Positions 17,738 through 26,974 of a stretch of DNA of 64,000 nt are shown in pieces. Below the pieces are notes generated by a model that searched no databases, was not told the origin of the DNA, and worked only from the letters and a program-made list of their open reading frames with translations. Source of the DNA: Fermentimonas sp. Lineage in GTDB: Bacteria; Bacteroidota; Bacteroidia; Bacteroidales; Dysgonomonadaceae. Each line of letters starts with the position of its first letter. Within the stretch, counting starts at the first letter, position 1. A program made the position numbers and the translations under genes. The stretch spans positions 587,828 to 651,827 of the forward strand of contig JADMKP010000008.1 in the NCBI GenBank assembly GCA_015478775.1, read 5' to 3'.

Positions 17738-20656
17738 TTATGCTTTCACTTTTCCCTCACTTCTGTTTAATATTTTGTATGCTACAGGAGCTCCAACAAA
17801 TAAGCTGGTAACTGTTCCTACTACCACACCAATTAACATTGCGAATACAAAGCTTCTAACTGCATCACCACCAAACAATAGAATACAGAGAATTACTAAG
17901 ATTGTACTTAAACCTGTATTTATGGTACGTGCAAGTGTAGCATTTAATGAATCGTTAAATAAATCAAGTAAACCACGTTTTGGGTATAGTTGTTTATATT
18001 CTCGAACACGGTCAAATACTACCACCTTATCGTTAATAGAATAACCCACTACGGTAAGAATTGCAGCTACAAATGTTTGATCCAGCTCCATTGAGAAAGG
18101 CATAATCTTCCATAGAAGAGAGTAAATACCAACTACTGCAAATGTGTCTATAGCTAGTGAAACAACAGTACCTGCTGAGTAAGCCCAGTTGCGGAAACGT
18201 AAAAGAATATATAATCCCATACAAATTAACGCTAGAATTAATGCTATGAAAGAATTTCTTATCGAGTCTTCAGCAATACTTGGTCCCACTTTCTGAGAAC
18301 TCATAATATGATCATCAATACTCATACCAGGAGTCATATATGGCGCAAGTCCTTCACCTAGAAGATCACGCAGTTCTCTTTCTATATTCTCCCCTTCCTC
18401 TTCAATCATATAGTTTGTAGAGATTCTAACCTGTTCGCTACTGCCAATAGTAATAACACGAACCGATTCGTCAAAATATGGAACAAGAGCATCTTGAACT
18501 TCGTTTACTCTTACAGGTTGATCAAACTTAACAATATAGTTACGTCCACCTGTAAAATCAATCCCAGAGCTCAATCCAAGGGTAAATAGAGATATAATGC
18601 TTACCACAACGAATGCAGCAATTGCAATGTTTACCTTTTTGCTATTCTTAATAAAATTATAATGGAATTCAGTTGCAAATCCTTTTGTAATATTAGATGT
18701 GAATGTAAGATTCTGCAATTTACCTTTAGATAAAACTGATTCGTAAAACAAACGAGTTAAATATACAGCTGTAAGGAACGAAGCAGCAATACCTATAATT
18801 AATGTTATAGCAAAACCCCTAATAGCCCCAATTCCAAAGAAAGCTAATATAACACCAACAATAATACTAGTAAGGTTAGCATCAAAAATGGCAGAAAATG
18901 CATTCTTGTATCCATCTTCTATAGCGCGTCGCAATGATTTGCCCGCTGCCAGCTCTTCCTTAATACGCTCATTAATAAGAACGTTAGCATCAACTGCCAT
19001 TGCAATAGAAAGAATCATACCCGCAATACCCGGTAATGTTAACACCGCCTGAAATGCAGCAAGTATACCCAGAGTAAAAAAGAGGTTGATTAAAAGTGCG
19101 CCGTTTATCACCATTCCAGGTATAAAACCATAAAGAACACAAGTGAAGATAAACAGAACTATTAGAGCTATAACAAACGAAATAAATCCATCCTTAATAG
19201 CCTCTTGTCCAAGTGAAGGGCCAACTACGTCTTCTTGTACGATACGCACGCCAGCCTGCATCTTGCCCGACTTAAGAACGTTCTCAAGGTCCTGCGCCTC
19301 TTGAGGTGAGAAATTACCTGTAATTGAAGAGCGTCCGCCTTCAATACGGTCATTTACTCTAGGAGCAGAATATACATAACCATCAAGTAAGATAGCAATA
19401 GATTTTCCAACCTCTGCACCAGTTATAGTAGCCCATCTGCTGGCTCCAGATGAATTCATTGTCATACTCACTTCCCAAGCCGAACCCTGCTGACCTTGGT
19501 CTGCACGAGCATTGATAACAGCATCACCTGTTAAGGCTGGGCCACGACTACTTCCATCGCCTCTAAGAGCATAAAGCTCAAAATAAGTATCACGTTGGTC
19601 AACAGCTTTGAAACCCCATTTGAAACGAGCGTCTGCCGGAAAAATATCTTTATATCTTGTAAGTAAGAAGTTAACAGCTGCAGTATCAAGTTTAGATGCA
19701 GTACCAACTATAGCGCCTGCAACTCCACCCATTGCAAAATATGGCTCATTGAAATACTCAACAAAGCTTCTGTCAATAACTATCTTTTTCTCTTCTCCAT
19801 ACTCATCTATAACCGCTGGCACCAAATCAACAGCAATTTCAGAAACAGAATCAGTTTCTGTTACAGCAATATCAGTTTGATTAGTACGCATAGCTGCAGC
19901 GTAATCAGAAGATCTTGAATTTAATTCATTAAAATAAACTCCAAGTTCGTTAACATTATATGTCTTCCAAAACTCTAAGTTAGCACTTCCCTGAAGCAAG
20001 TTGCGAACACGTTCAGGTTCTGTAATACCTGGAAGTTCCACCAATATACGCTCTGCACGATCAAGCTTTTGAATGTTTGGAGCAACCACCCCAAAACGGT
20101 CAATACGTGTTGCCAAAACATTAAATGAGTTGTCGGCTACACTTGCAAGTTCCTGGCGCAATACATTAACTACTTGTGCGTTAGTAGACGTAGGGCTAAC
20201 CCTATCGCTCATAGTTATACTGTAAATGTTTGCGAGATTTCCGTCAGGGTTTATATTCTCGTAATTCTGTTGAAAAAGAGAAATAAAGTCAGACGAGCTA
20301 CCACGACGATTCTGTTGTACAGTTTCTCTAAGTGCTTGATTAAATTGAGGATCATCGGTGTTGGCAAGTGACGCAAGTACCTGTGCTGCTTCAATTTCAA
20401 GCACAACGTTCATGCCACCTTTAAGGTCTAAGCCAAGGCCTATTTCTCTCTCGCGTACCTGTTTAAGTGTGTAGTTTAAAAACACCTTCTCGGTAGATAG
20501 TGAATCAAGATACTGATTCTTAAGGGCTAAGTCTCCATTTGCGTATATATCCGCCTTCTTGTTTTGTTGTCTACCTATAAACGTAAATGATAGGTAAAAC
20601 AAACAAATAGCAGTTAGGATAATACTGAAAACTCTAATGAATCCTTTGTTTTGCAT
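17738..20656 (-). CDS. secDF: Protein translocase subunit SecDF (natural fusion)
   Basis: 972-residue inner-membrane protein that uses the proton gradient to help pull proteins through SecYEG. SecD and SecF are fused, as is common in Bacteroidota. Seen: N-terminal helix, GLDLKGGMNVVLEIEA at the start of the SecD P1 domain, six-helix bundle with MAVDANVLINERIKEEL, then the SecF half with GIDFTGGRNYIVKF and VGYSINDKVVVFDRVRE. Length is normal for the fused form. It is monocistronic by its terminator. Confidence 0.97.
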   Translation of the reverse strand: MQNKGFIRVFSIILTAICLFYLSFTFIGRQQNKKADIYANGDLALKNQYLDSLSTEKVFLNYTLKQVREREIGLGLDLKGGMNVVLEIEAAQVLASLANTDDPQFNQALRETVQQNRRGSSSDFISLFQQNYENINPDGNLANIYSITMSDRVSPTSTNAQVVNVLRQELASVADNSFNVLATRIDRFGVVAPNIQKLDRAERILVELPGITEPERVRNLLQGSANLEFWKTYNVNELGVYFNELNSRSSDYAAAMRTNQTDIAVTETDSVSEIAVDLVPAVIDEYGEEKKIVIDRSFVEYFNEPYFAMGGVAGAIVGTASKLDTAAVNFLLTRYKDIFPADARFKWGFKAVDQRDTYFELYALRGDGSSRGPALTGDAVINARADQGQQGSAWEVSMTMNSSGASRWATITGAEVGKSIAILLDGYVYSAPRVNDRIEGGRSSITGNFSPQEAQDLENVLKSGKMQAGVRIVQEDVVGPSLGQEAIKDGFISFVIALIVLFIFTCVLYGFIPGMVINGALLINLFFTLGILAAFQAVLTLPGIAGMILSIAMAVDANVLINERIKEELAAGKSLRRAIEDGYKNAFSAIFDANLTSIIVGVILAFFGIGAIRGFAITLIIGIAASFLTAVYLTRLFYESVLSKGKLQNLTFTSNITKGFATEFHYNFIKNSKKVNIAIAAFVVVSIISLFTLGLSSGIDFTGGRNYIVKFDQPVRVNEVQDALVPYFDESVRVITIGSSEQVRISTNYMIEEEGENIERELRDLLGEGLAPYMTPGMSIDDHIMSSQKVGPSIAEDSIRNSFIALILALICMGLYILLRFRNWAYSAGTVVSLAIDTFAVVGIYSLLWKIMPFSMELDQTFVAAILTVVGYSINDKVVVFDRVREYKQLYPKRGLLDLFNDSLNATLARTINTGLSTILVILCILLFGGDAVRSFVFAMLIGVVVGTVTSLFVGAPVAYKILNRSEGKVKA

Positions 20657-20792
20657 TTCAATATTACTTTATTATTATAATTGTTTATTTAGCAGATTGT
20701 TAACTCAGTGTCTATTTAAAAAATAAAGGCATACTTCGTGCCTTATTGATTTGAGCGTGCAAATATACGTTTTTTTTATCTTTTTAAGAACA

Positions 20793-20832
20793 ATATCACC
20801 GGATTATTTTTATTTTAATAATCCGATGATAT
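20793..20832 (-). terminator. Hairpin downstream of the M3 peptidase gene
   Basis: Long inverted repeat with arms ATATCACCGGATTAT and ATAATCCGATGATAT around an AT loop, 45 bases after the peptidase stop. It lacks a clean T run, so it may be a terminator or a transcript 3'-end stabiliser. Confidence 0.55.
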
Positions 20833-20877
20833 ATACAAGTAGCATTTATGCTATTAGCTACTTTAAACATTAATGAA

Positions 20878-22989
20878 TCAATCAATAAAACCTCTGTTTT
20901 GTAGCAAGTACTTAGGATCTGGGTCTGCTCCACGGAATTTTCTATAAAGAGTCATCGGATCATCAGAGTTTCCTTTCGATAAAACATTCTCACGGAAAAG
21001 CTTAGCAGTCTCTTTATCAAAAACGCCCTTTTCTTCAAATGCCTGAAAAGCATCAGCGTCTAACACTTCAGCCCATAAATAAGCATAATAACCAGCAGAG
21101 TAACCACCACTGAATATATGTGAAAAGTACGTGCTTCTATAACGTGGGATGATTTCATCAATAAGACCAATCTTTTCCATTGCACTTCTTTCAAACTCAC
21201 GCACATCCAAGTCGGTTTTCTGTGTAAGTGTATGATAGTTCATATCTAGCAAAGCAGCAGCCACAATCTCAGTTGTATTGAAACCCATATTGAAGTTTGC
21301 AGCCCTATTTATTTTCTCAATCAACTCATCAGGAATCACTTCGCCAGTTTGATAATGCTTAGCATAAAGCTTAATTACCTCAGGATGAAAAGCCCAATGC
21401 TCAAGAATTTGAGAAGGAAGTTCAACAAAGTCTCTCGATACACTAGTACCCGAAACACCTGAATAAGTTACATTAGAAAGCATGCCATGTAATGCGTGGC
21501 CAAACTCATGAAAAAGAGTCTCCACTTCATCAAGTGTCAACAGAGAAGGAGTATCTTGTGTAGGACTAGTGAAGTTACCTACGTTATATATAATAGGTCT
21601 GATGTTTTCACCATCAATAACCTGCTGTCCGCGGAAGCTGCTCATCCATGCACCTGCATTTTTACTTTCGCGAGGAAAATAATCGGTATAAAACATAGAA
21701 AGATGCGATCCATCCTCATCAAGCACCTCATATACTTCAACTTCAGGATGATAAATAGAAACATTGTCAAGCTTCTTAAAAGTTAAACCATACAATCTGT
21801 TAGCCACTTCAAAAACCCCTTCACGTACGTTTTCCATTTTAAAGTAAGGCTTAGTTTCTTCTTCACTTAAACTATATTTCTGCTCACGAAGTTTTTCTGT
21901 ATAATACCACCAGTCCCACGATGCAAGTTTAAAATCACCACCCTCAGCATCAATCAACTTTTGCAGCTCTGCAGCCTCAGCCTTAGCCTGTGGAAGTGCA
22001 TATGCCCACAACTCGTTAAGCAATTCATATACATTCTCCGGATTCTTAGCCATATTCTCATCAAGAATAAAATGAGCATGCGAATCAAAACCAAGTAAGT
22101 TAGCCTTCTCTATGCGAAGATTTACGATACCATTAATAACATCCTTGTTATCGTTCTCATTATCATTATCGCCTCTGTTATACATAGCTTTATAAAGCTT
22201 TTCTCTCAAGTCGCGATTATCAGCATACTGCAAAAATGGCAGCCAGCTTGGTTTCTGTAAACCAAACACCCATTTGCCATCTTCGTCAGCAGCTGTAGCA
22301 GCACTAGCAGCATTAGATATTGCACCTTCGGGCAAACCAGCCAAATCCTCTTCATTATCAATTACAAGCTTATAACCATTAGTTTCATTAAGCATGTTAT
22401 TTCCAAAACTAAGAGAAAGCTTTGACAACTCTTTGTTTATCTCACGAAGCCTTGTTTTATCAGTTTCACTAAGCATAATTCCCGAACGAACAAAGCCCTT
22501 ATATATTTCATCCAGTAATCTATACTGTTCAGTAGTAAGATCTAGATTTGCCGAATTTTCATGAACTGCCTTAATTCTATTAAACAGCTCCTCATTCAAA
22601 TTAATGTTATCGCTATGCTCAGAAAGCAGTGGCGATAATTCTTCTGCCAATGCTTTTATCTCATCATTTGTGTTAGAGCTGCGTAATCCATAAAATACAC
22701 GCGATACACGTGAAAGAGTTCTTCCACTGTTGTCAAGTGCAACTATAGTATTTTCAAAAGTAGGCTCCTCTTCATTACTGATAATAGCTTCAATCTCTTC
22801 AGTTTGTTGTTCCATCCCGGCTAAAAATGCGGGCTTATAATCCTCAAAAGTAATCTGGTCAAATGGGGGAGTACCAAAAGGAGTATCAAACTCCGTCATA
22901 AATATACTTCCCTTTTCGCCATTCTTTTGAGATTCATTACATGCAATTAATGTCATAAATGCGATTAAAATAAATAAAATCTGTCTCAT
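20878..22989 (-). CDS. M3-family oligopeptidase / peptidyl-dipeptidase lipoprotein (Dcp-like)
   Basis: About 703 residues. Zinc metallopeptidase of family M3, which cuts short peptides. The active-site helix is HEFGHALHGM, with the downstream metal-ligand Glu in the following helix; GGYSAGYYAYLWAEVLDADAF is the typical Dcp/oligopeptidase A tail. The start is set at the ATG at 22989, because MRQILFILIAFMTLIACNES is a clean lipoprotein signal (LIAC); the 15 residues upstream look spurious. The protein is therefore membrane-anchored, probably periplasmic, unlike cytosolic E. coli Dcp. It is likely part of peptide nutrition. Confidence 0.92.
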   Translation of the reverse strand: MRQILFILIAFMTLIACNESQKNGEKGSIFMTEFDTPFGTPPFDQITFEDYKPAFLAGMEQQTEEIEAIISNEEEPTFENTIVALDNSGRTLSRVSRVFYGLRSSNTNDEIKALAEELSPLLSEHSDNINLNEELFNRIKAVHENSANLDLTTEQYRLLDEIYKGFVRSGIMLSETDKTRLREINKELSKLSLSFGNNMLNETNGYKLVIDNEEDLAGLPEGAISNAASAATAADEDGKWVFGLQKPSWLPFLQYADNRDLREKLYKAMYNRGDNDNENDNKDVINGIVNLRIEKANLLGFDSHAHFILDENMAKNPENVYELLNELWAYALPQAKAEAAELQKLIDAEGGDFKLASWDWWYYTEKLREQKYSLSEEETKPYFKMENVREGVFEVANRLYGLTFKKLDNVSIYHPEVEVYEVLDEDGSHLSMFYTDYFPRESKNAGAWMSSFRGQQVIDGENIRPIIYNVGNFTSPTQDTPSLLTLDEVETLFHEFGHALHGMLSNVTYSGVSGTSVSRDFVELPSQILEHWAFHPEVIKLYAKHYQTGEVIPDELIEKINRAANFNMGFNTTEIVAAALLDMNYHTLTQKTDLDVREFERSAMEKIGLIDEIIPRYRSTYFSHIFSGGYSAGYYAYLWAEVLDADAFQAFEEKGVFDKETAKLFRENVLSKGNSDDPMTLYRKFRGADPDPKYLLQNRGFID

Positions 22990-23151
22990 TAAATTTCGAA
23001 TTTTTATAGTGTTATATGTTTTGTAAATAATCATTTATTACAGAAAATCCAGGCAAAGTTAATCAAATTTCTTTTTTAAGGACAAGTGTTAAGAAAAAAG
23101 TCAGAACCTATCAATATACTTACAAAGATTTTAGACACTAAACTAAAAAAA

Positions 23152-23207
23152 ATAGTTTGAAAACTATGTAATATAGTTGGTAAACTAAATATTATAGTTA
23201 TATTTGT
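23152..23207 (+). promoter_or_regulatory. Promoter and likely BlaI-type operators of the blaI/blaR pair
   Basis: Upstream of the regulator pair are repeated ACTA/TAGT half sites: ATAGTTT-N3-AAACTAT at 23152-23168, AACTAT-N5-ATAGTT at 23163-23179 and AACTA-N7-TAGTT further on, ending at the -7 box TATATTTG (23200-23207). This is the arrangement expected for autoregulation by a BlaI/MecI repressor; binding is inferred. Confidence 0.6.
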
Positions 23208-23246
23208 ATTCAGTGTAGATTTATAGAACAAATAAAGTGATTTAAT

Positions 23247-23669
23247 ATGCACATAATTAAAGAATTAACAGTAAAAGAAGAAGAAGTAATGCTATATTTC
23301 TGGGAACATGGACCACTTTTTGTGAAACAATTAGTTGAAATGTACCCCGAACCCAAGCCACATTTCAACACCCTCTCCACATATGTACGGTCGCTTGAAG
23401 AAAAAGGTTACCTGTCGCATGATGTATTTGGCACCACTTACAGATACTTCGCAATTATAAATGAAGAGGAATATCGCAAAGGAAATTTAAAGAGCGTTGT
23501 AAAGAAATATTTCGATAACTCTTATCTAAGTGTTGTATCATCTCTTATAAAAGATGAAAACATATCGGTTGAAGAAGTCCGAAAACTTTTAGAAGAGGTT
23601 GAAAGTTCAGGAAACTCCGGAGCCACAGGCAACTCAGGGGCAACAGAAAGTAAATCCTCTAAAATTTAA
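23247..23669 (+). CDS. BlaI/MecI-family transcriptional repressor
   Basis: 140-residue winged-helix repressor. ELTVKEEEVMLYFWEHGP and the wing region PKPHFNTLSTYVRSLEEKGYLSHD match BlaI/MecI, where Thr-Val/Ser-Thr-Tyr contacts DNA and the C-terminal part dimerises. Such repressors block their own operon until cleaved after the partner BlaR1-type peptidase senses a signal. The C-terminal tail (ESSGNSGATGNSGATES) is a short low-complexity extension. It is followed three bases later by the M56 gene. Confidence 0.92.
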   Translation: MHIIKELTVKEEEVMLYFWEHGPLFVKQLVEMYPEPKPHFNTLSTYVRSLEEKGYLSHDVFGTTYRYFAIINEEEYRKGNLKSVVKKYFDNSYLSVVSSLIKDENISVEEVRKLLEEVESSGNSGATGNSGATESKSSKI

Positions 23670-23672
23670 ACT

Positions 23673-25091
23673 ATGGAATCGTTACTATTCTACCTGCTTC
23701 GTGCATCCATTGTAATGGCTGTTTTTTATGGATTCTACAAACTGTTTTTCAGTAGAAATACCTTTCACAAAACGAACAGGGTTTTATTGATTTTGATTGT
23801 AGTGATATCGTCAATAATTCCAGTGTTTAGTTTTAATTTATTGTTTAATATAAATTTACCAGAGTCTGAAGCTAATTTGCTCGACTTCTCAAAATTACAA
23901 ATCATAGAGCAAGTTGGTTATTTCGAGCAACAAGCTACCTTCCCATGGATTCAGTTTCTCTTAATTTTGTTTGTTGCTGGCATGCTGTTCACAGTTATCC
24001 GATACATGATAGGGATAAATCAGATCAGAAAAATAATTGCAAGTTCTGAAAAACAATTTATATCCAATTGTGCCATACTTTGTATTACAGATAAAAACAT
24101 TTCACCATTCAGCTGGTGGGGCTATATAGTAGTTTCTCGTAAAGATTATAGCCAAGACAACTTCCAAACAATCCTTTCTCATGAAAAGGCCCATGTCCAA
24201 ATGAATCATTCAATGGATATGGCTTTATTAAATTTGTTTACCACTATCTTTTGGTTCAACCCTTTTTCGTGGTTGCTAAAACGTGAAATTCAAGCAATTC
24301 ACGAGTATATGGCAGATGAACAAATCTTGTATAATGGCATTGATGCAAAACAATATCAATATTTATTAATCCGCAAAAGTGTTGGCGAGCATAAGTTTGC
24401 ATTAGCAAACAATTTCCGTCAGTGCAACTTGCACAAAAGAATTACAATGATGAATAAAACAAAGACAAGCAAACGTATGAAATGGAATTACGCATTTGCA
24501 TTACCGGTACTCTTTCTTGCTATAACAGCACTGTCTGCACCAAAATTAAATGCAAAAGTAGTTGCTAGCGATCCTCCACAAAAAATTGAAATTGTAGGTC
24601 ATATCAATGATACAACTACAGTTAAAACCGACCCCCAGATAAAAACTGAAACAAAAGGTGAGATTAAGGGAATAACTACAATTGTAAAGGACGGTGAGAG
24701 TAGAATACAACTGAGAGGTGTTGATGGAGAAAAACAACCACTTTATATTTTCAATGGAGTGAAAATCTCAAACGAAGAATTTAGTAAAATAAAACCAGAT
24801 AATATATCATCAATTTCAGTTTTAAAAGGAGAATCTGGAGTAACAATGTATGGTAAAGAGGGCGAAGATGGAGTGATAGTTATTAATTCAAAAGATGCAC
24901 CTAAAGAATTCAAAATTGATGAAGATATTTTGATAATTGTAGATGGTGAGAAGATGCCCCAAGGTTTTGATGTCAACACTATTAACACATCCGATATTGA
25001 CCATATATCCGTTTTAAAGGATTATAGTGCTGTTGAACAGTATGGTGAAGAAGCTAAGAATGGAGTTATAGTTATTACTAGAAAAAAGTAA
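23673..25091 (+). CDS. BlaR1-type M56 metallopeptidase sensor with two plug-like repeats
   Basis: 472 residues. N-terminal membrane helices (about 1-60 and 92-112) and a cytoplasmic zinc site with HEKAH at 170-174 in TILSHEKAHVQMNHSMD mark the M56/BlaR1 family; FSWWGYIVVS is also typical. Another helix (about 268-286) leads to an exported part. Instead of a penicillin-binding domain, this carries two copies (about 350-405 and 420-472) of a motif like the plug of SusC proteins: SISVLKGESGVTMYG...GVIVI and HISVLKDYSAVEQYG...GVIVI. The signal is unknown; no beta-lactamase is nearby. Confidence 0.88.
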   Translation: MESLLFYLLRASIVMAVFYGFYKLFFSRNTFHKTNRVLLILIVVISSIIPVFSFNLLFNINLPESEANLLDFSKLQIIEQVGYFEQQATFPWIQFLLILFVAGMLFTVIRYMIGINQIRKIIASSEKQFISNCAILCITDKNISPFSWWGYIVVSRKDYSQDNFQTILSHEKAHVQMNHSMDMALLNLFTTIFWFNPFSWLLKREIQAIHEYMADEQILYNGIDAKQYQYLLIRKSVGEHKFALANNFRQCNLHKRITMMNKTKTSKRMKWNYAFALPVLFLAITALSAPKLNAKVVASDPPQKIEIVGHINDTTTVKTDPQIKTETKGEIKGITTIVKDGESRIQLRGVDGEKQPLYIFNGVKISNEEFSKIKPDNISSISVLKGESGVTMYGKEGEDGVIVINSKDAPKEFKIDEDILIIVDGEKMPQGFDVNTINTSDIDHISVLKDYSAVEQYGEEAKNGVIVITRKK

Positions 25092-25100
25092 ATATAATCA

Positions 25101-25139
25101 GGGTAGTAAACAGAGTATTTTTATTCTGGTTTACTACCC
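25101..25139 (+). terminator. Hairpin after the M56 sensor gene
   Basis: Perfect 11-bp stem GGGTAGTAAAC / GTTTACTACCC with a 17-base loop, nine bases after the stop. There is no T run, so it may stabilise the 3' end rather than terminate strongly. Confidence 0.6.
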
Positions 25140-25217
25140 AATAGCTAGCTAAATGGTTTAAGCCGTAAAAACATATGTTAAATAATATCTAAAGATGCTA
25201 ACTGTTAGAATTTTTGT

Positions 25218-25225
25218 TATATTTG
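25218..25225 (+). promoter_or_regulatory. Candidate -7 box of the small exported protein gene
   Basis: TATATTTG 46 bases before the next start codon; it implies a separate promoter after the hairpin at 25101. Confidence 0.4.
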
Positions 25226-25271
25226 TAATGTGCTTATTGTGTTATAATCTAAAACATTAAAAGCTTAAATT

Positions 25272-25697
25272 ATGATGAAAAACAAAACATACCTATCAGT
25301 ACAAATAGGGGCTCCTATAGGGATTACCCTTTTGATGTTGTTTTTTGCTTTATCATTAACTGCCGACAATTCCATTATCACTATTTCAGGTTATGTAACT
25401 TGCCAAGGTGAAAGAATTTCTGATGTTGCAGTAGAAGCAGAAACAACCAATGATGTGACTATCTCAGACAGAGAAGGTAAATTTTCAGTAACAGTAAAAA
25501 AAGGTGGAGTTGTATTATTTAAAAAAAATGGATACACTCCTTATGAGCATATTGCCAGCAATCCTCATGAGAACCTAATAGTGTGTCTATTTCCTGAAGA
25601 TGACTCAAATAATTCTGAGAAACATCTAGAGAAAACTACAGAAGAAGAGAAAGAGAGTATTATAAATATCCAGACTAAAAAAGAAACCCCCCGATGA
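25272..25697 (+). CDS. Small exported protein with carboxypeptidase-regulatory-like domain
   Basis: 141 residues. N-terminal hydrophobic segment (about 13-33), then one beta-sandwich domain (ITISGYVTCQGERISDVAVEAETT... TISDREGKFSVTVKKGG) resembling the CarboxypepD_reg-like domain found at the front of SusC proteins, then a Glu/Lys-rich tail. Function unknown. It follows the BlaR1-like gene and may belong to the same response; the only tie is position and the shared SusC-like theme. Its last codons overlap the putative tRNA-Gln terminator. Confidence 0.75.
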   Translation: MMKNKTYLSVQIGAPIGITLLMLFFALSLTADNSIITISGYVTCQGERISDVAVEAETTNDVTISDREGKFSVTVKKGGVVLFKKNGYTPYEHIASNPHENLIVCLFPEDDSNNSEKHLEKTTEEEKESIINIQTKKETPR

Positions 25698-25705
25698 GCA
25701 GGAGG
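25677..25705 (-). terminator. Probable terminator of tRNA-Gln overlapping a CDS end
   Basis: Read on the minus strand CCTCC-N8-GGGGG is a short hairpin followed by a T-rich run; that run lies inside the last Lys codons of the convergent gene. Confidence 0.45.
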
Positions 25706-25719
25706 CTATTAAAGATTAG

Positions 25720-25790
25720 TTGTCTTACTAGGACTCGAACCTAGACAAACAGGCCCAGAATCTGTTGTGCTACCATTACACCATAAGACA
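25720..25790 (-). tRNA. tRNA-Gln (anticodon CUG)
   Basis: 71 nt without encoded CCA. Acceptor TGTCTTA pairs with TAAGACA, D stem GTGT/GCAC, T arm CTAGG-TTCGAGT-CCTAG. The anticodon loop TTCTGGG gives CUG for codon CAG. The anticodon stem ACAGA/CCTGT has an A-C mismatch at its loop end (31-39); the other four pairs are good. Confidence 0.92.
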
Positions 25791-25807
25791 AAAAGGCTTT
25801 GCGGTTG

Positions 25808-25835
25808 CAAAAGTAAGTAAAATGTAAATATCAAA
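25808..25835 (-). promoter_or_regulatory. Promoter of tRNA-Gln
   Basis: Minus strand TACTTTTG at 25815-25808, 17 bases before the tRNA 5' end, with TTTG about 16 bases further upstream (25835-25832). Confidence 0.5.
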
Positions 25836-25948
25836 AAAATATTTTATTAAAATATTTACCAGATAGAACAAATGATCTAGTCTTATGATAACTGAGTTCT
25901 AAACAATATATAGTGTAAGTGCAAGCAGTTGGTCAAAATTTAGAAGTA

Positions 25949-26962
25949 TTAGTGGGTTTCATAGAACTCCATGTACCATTGAAAGAATTTTCTGATTCCA
26001 GTTTGAATAGAGATTGAGGGTTGAAAATTAAAATCTCTTTTAAAACGTGTAGTATCTGCATAAGTAGAAATAACATCTCCGGGTTGCATCTCTTCCAGAA
26101 TCACAATTGCTTTTTTTCCTGTAACATTTTCAATAGTATTAAGTAATGTATTTAGTTTAACCGGAGATGAACAACCCATATTGTAAATATTATGTGGTAT
26201 TTCCTGCTTGGGAGGAGACGGTACTACTTTTAGAACTCCCTCAACAATATCATCAATATAGGTGAAATCACGTTCTAAATGGCCATGATTGAATAGATGA
26301 ATAGGCTCGTTTTTGAGAATTGCCGACATAAACAGAGATGGGGCCATATCCGGACGCCCCCATGGACCATAAACAGTAAAAAAACGAATTCCAGTTGCTG
26401 CAATCTTATATAGATTTGCATATGAGTATGCCATCAATTCATTTGCTTTTTTTGTAGCTGCATACAAACAAGACGGTGTATCTGTTATATCTGTTTCTTT
26501 AGACGGAATACTATCATTATTTCCGTAAACACTACTTGAACTGGCATATACAAGATGTTCTACCGGGTGGTTTCTACATGATTCAAGTATATTTATAAAG
26601 CCTAAAATATTTGAATCGATGTAAGCATAAGGGTTTTGTATTGAATATCTTACTCCCGCCTGTGCTGCAAGGTGAACGATATGAGTGAATTTTTCTCTTT
26701 CGAATAGAGATTGCAATTTTTCTCTTTCATTCAAATCCATTTTTATAAATTGATATGAATTAAAGATATTACTTTGAACATACTCATTCGGTTTAATTTT
26801 GCTTTTTTTTATGCCAGTATCTTCCAGACGTGCATATTTTAATTGTTCATCATAATAAGAATTAATATTATCAATGCCAACAACCAAATGTTTCTGATTT
26901 AGTAATCCCTTTATAACATGATAACCAATAAAGCCTGCAGCACCTGTAACCAGTATTTTCAT
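25949..26962 (-). CDS. NAD-dependent UDP-sugar epimerase (UDP-glucuronate 4-epimerase type)
   Basis: 337-residue extended short-chain dehydrogenase. Rossmann motif TGAAGFIGYHV near the N-terminus, SSSVYGNN and the catalytic YxxxK as YAATKKANE, then RFFTVYGPWGRPDMA. The N-terminal stretch GIDNINSYYDEQLKYARLE is characteristic of UDP-glucuronate 4-epimerases (LspL/CapI group), which make UDP-galacturonate. It is the last gene of a four-gene operon, 12 bases after the ArnT-like gene, suggesting it provides the uronic acid donor for lipid modification. Confidence 0.88.
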   Translation of the reverse strand: MKILVTGAAGFIGYHVIKGLLNQKHLVVGIDNINSYYDEQLKYARLEDTGIKKSKIKPNEYVQSNIFNSYQFIKMDLNEREKLQSLFEREKFTHIVHLAAQAGVRYSIQNPYAYIDSNILGFINILESCRNHPVEHLVYASSSSVYGNNDSIPSKETDITDTPSCLYAATKKANELMAYSYANLYKIAATGIRFFTVYGPWGRPDMAPSLFMSAILKNEPIHLFNHGHLERDFTYIDDIVEGVLKVVPSPPKQEIPHNIYNMGCSSPVKLNTLLNTIENVTGKKAIVILEEMQPGDVISTYADTTRFKRDFNFQPSISIQTGIRKFFQWYMEFYETH

Positions 26963-26974
26963 CCTTCGTTATTT

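Noticed and set aside
23247..25091. Beta-lactam resistance operon
   Set aside because: BlaI/BlaR1 homologues are present but no penicillin-binding sensor domain or beta-lactamase; the name reflects family only.
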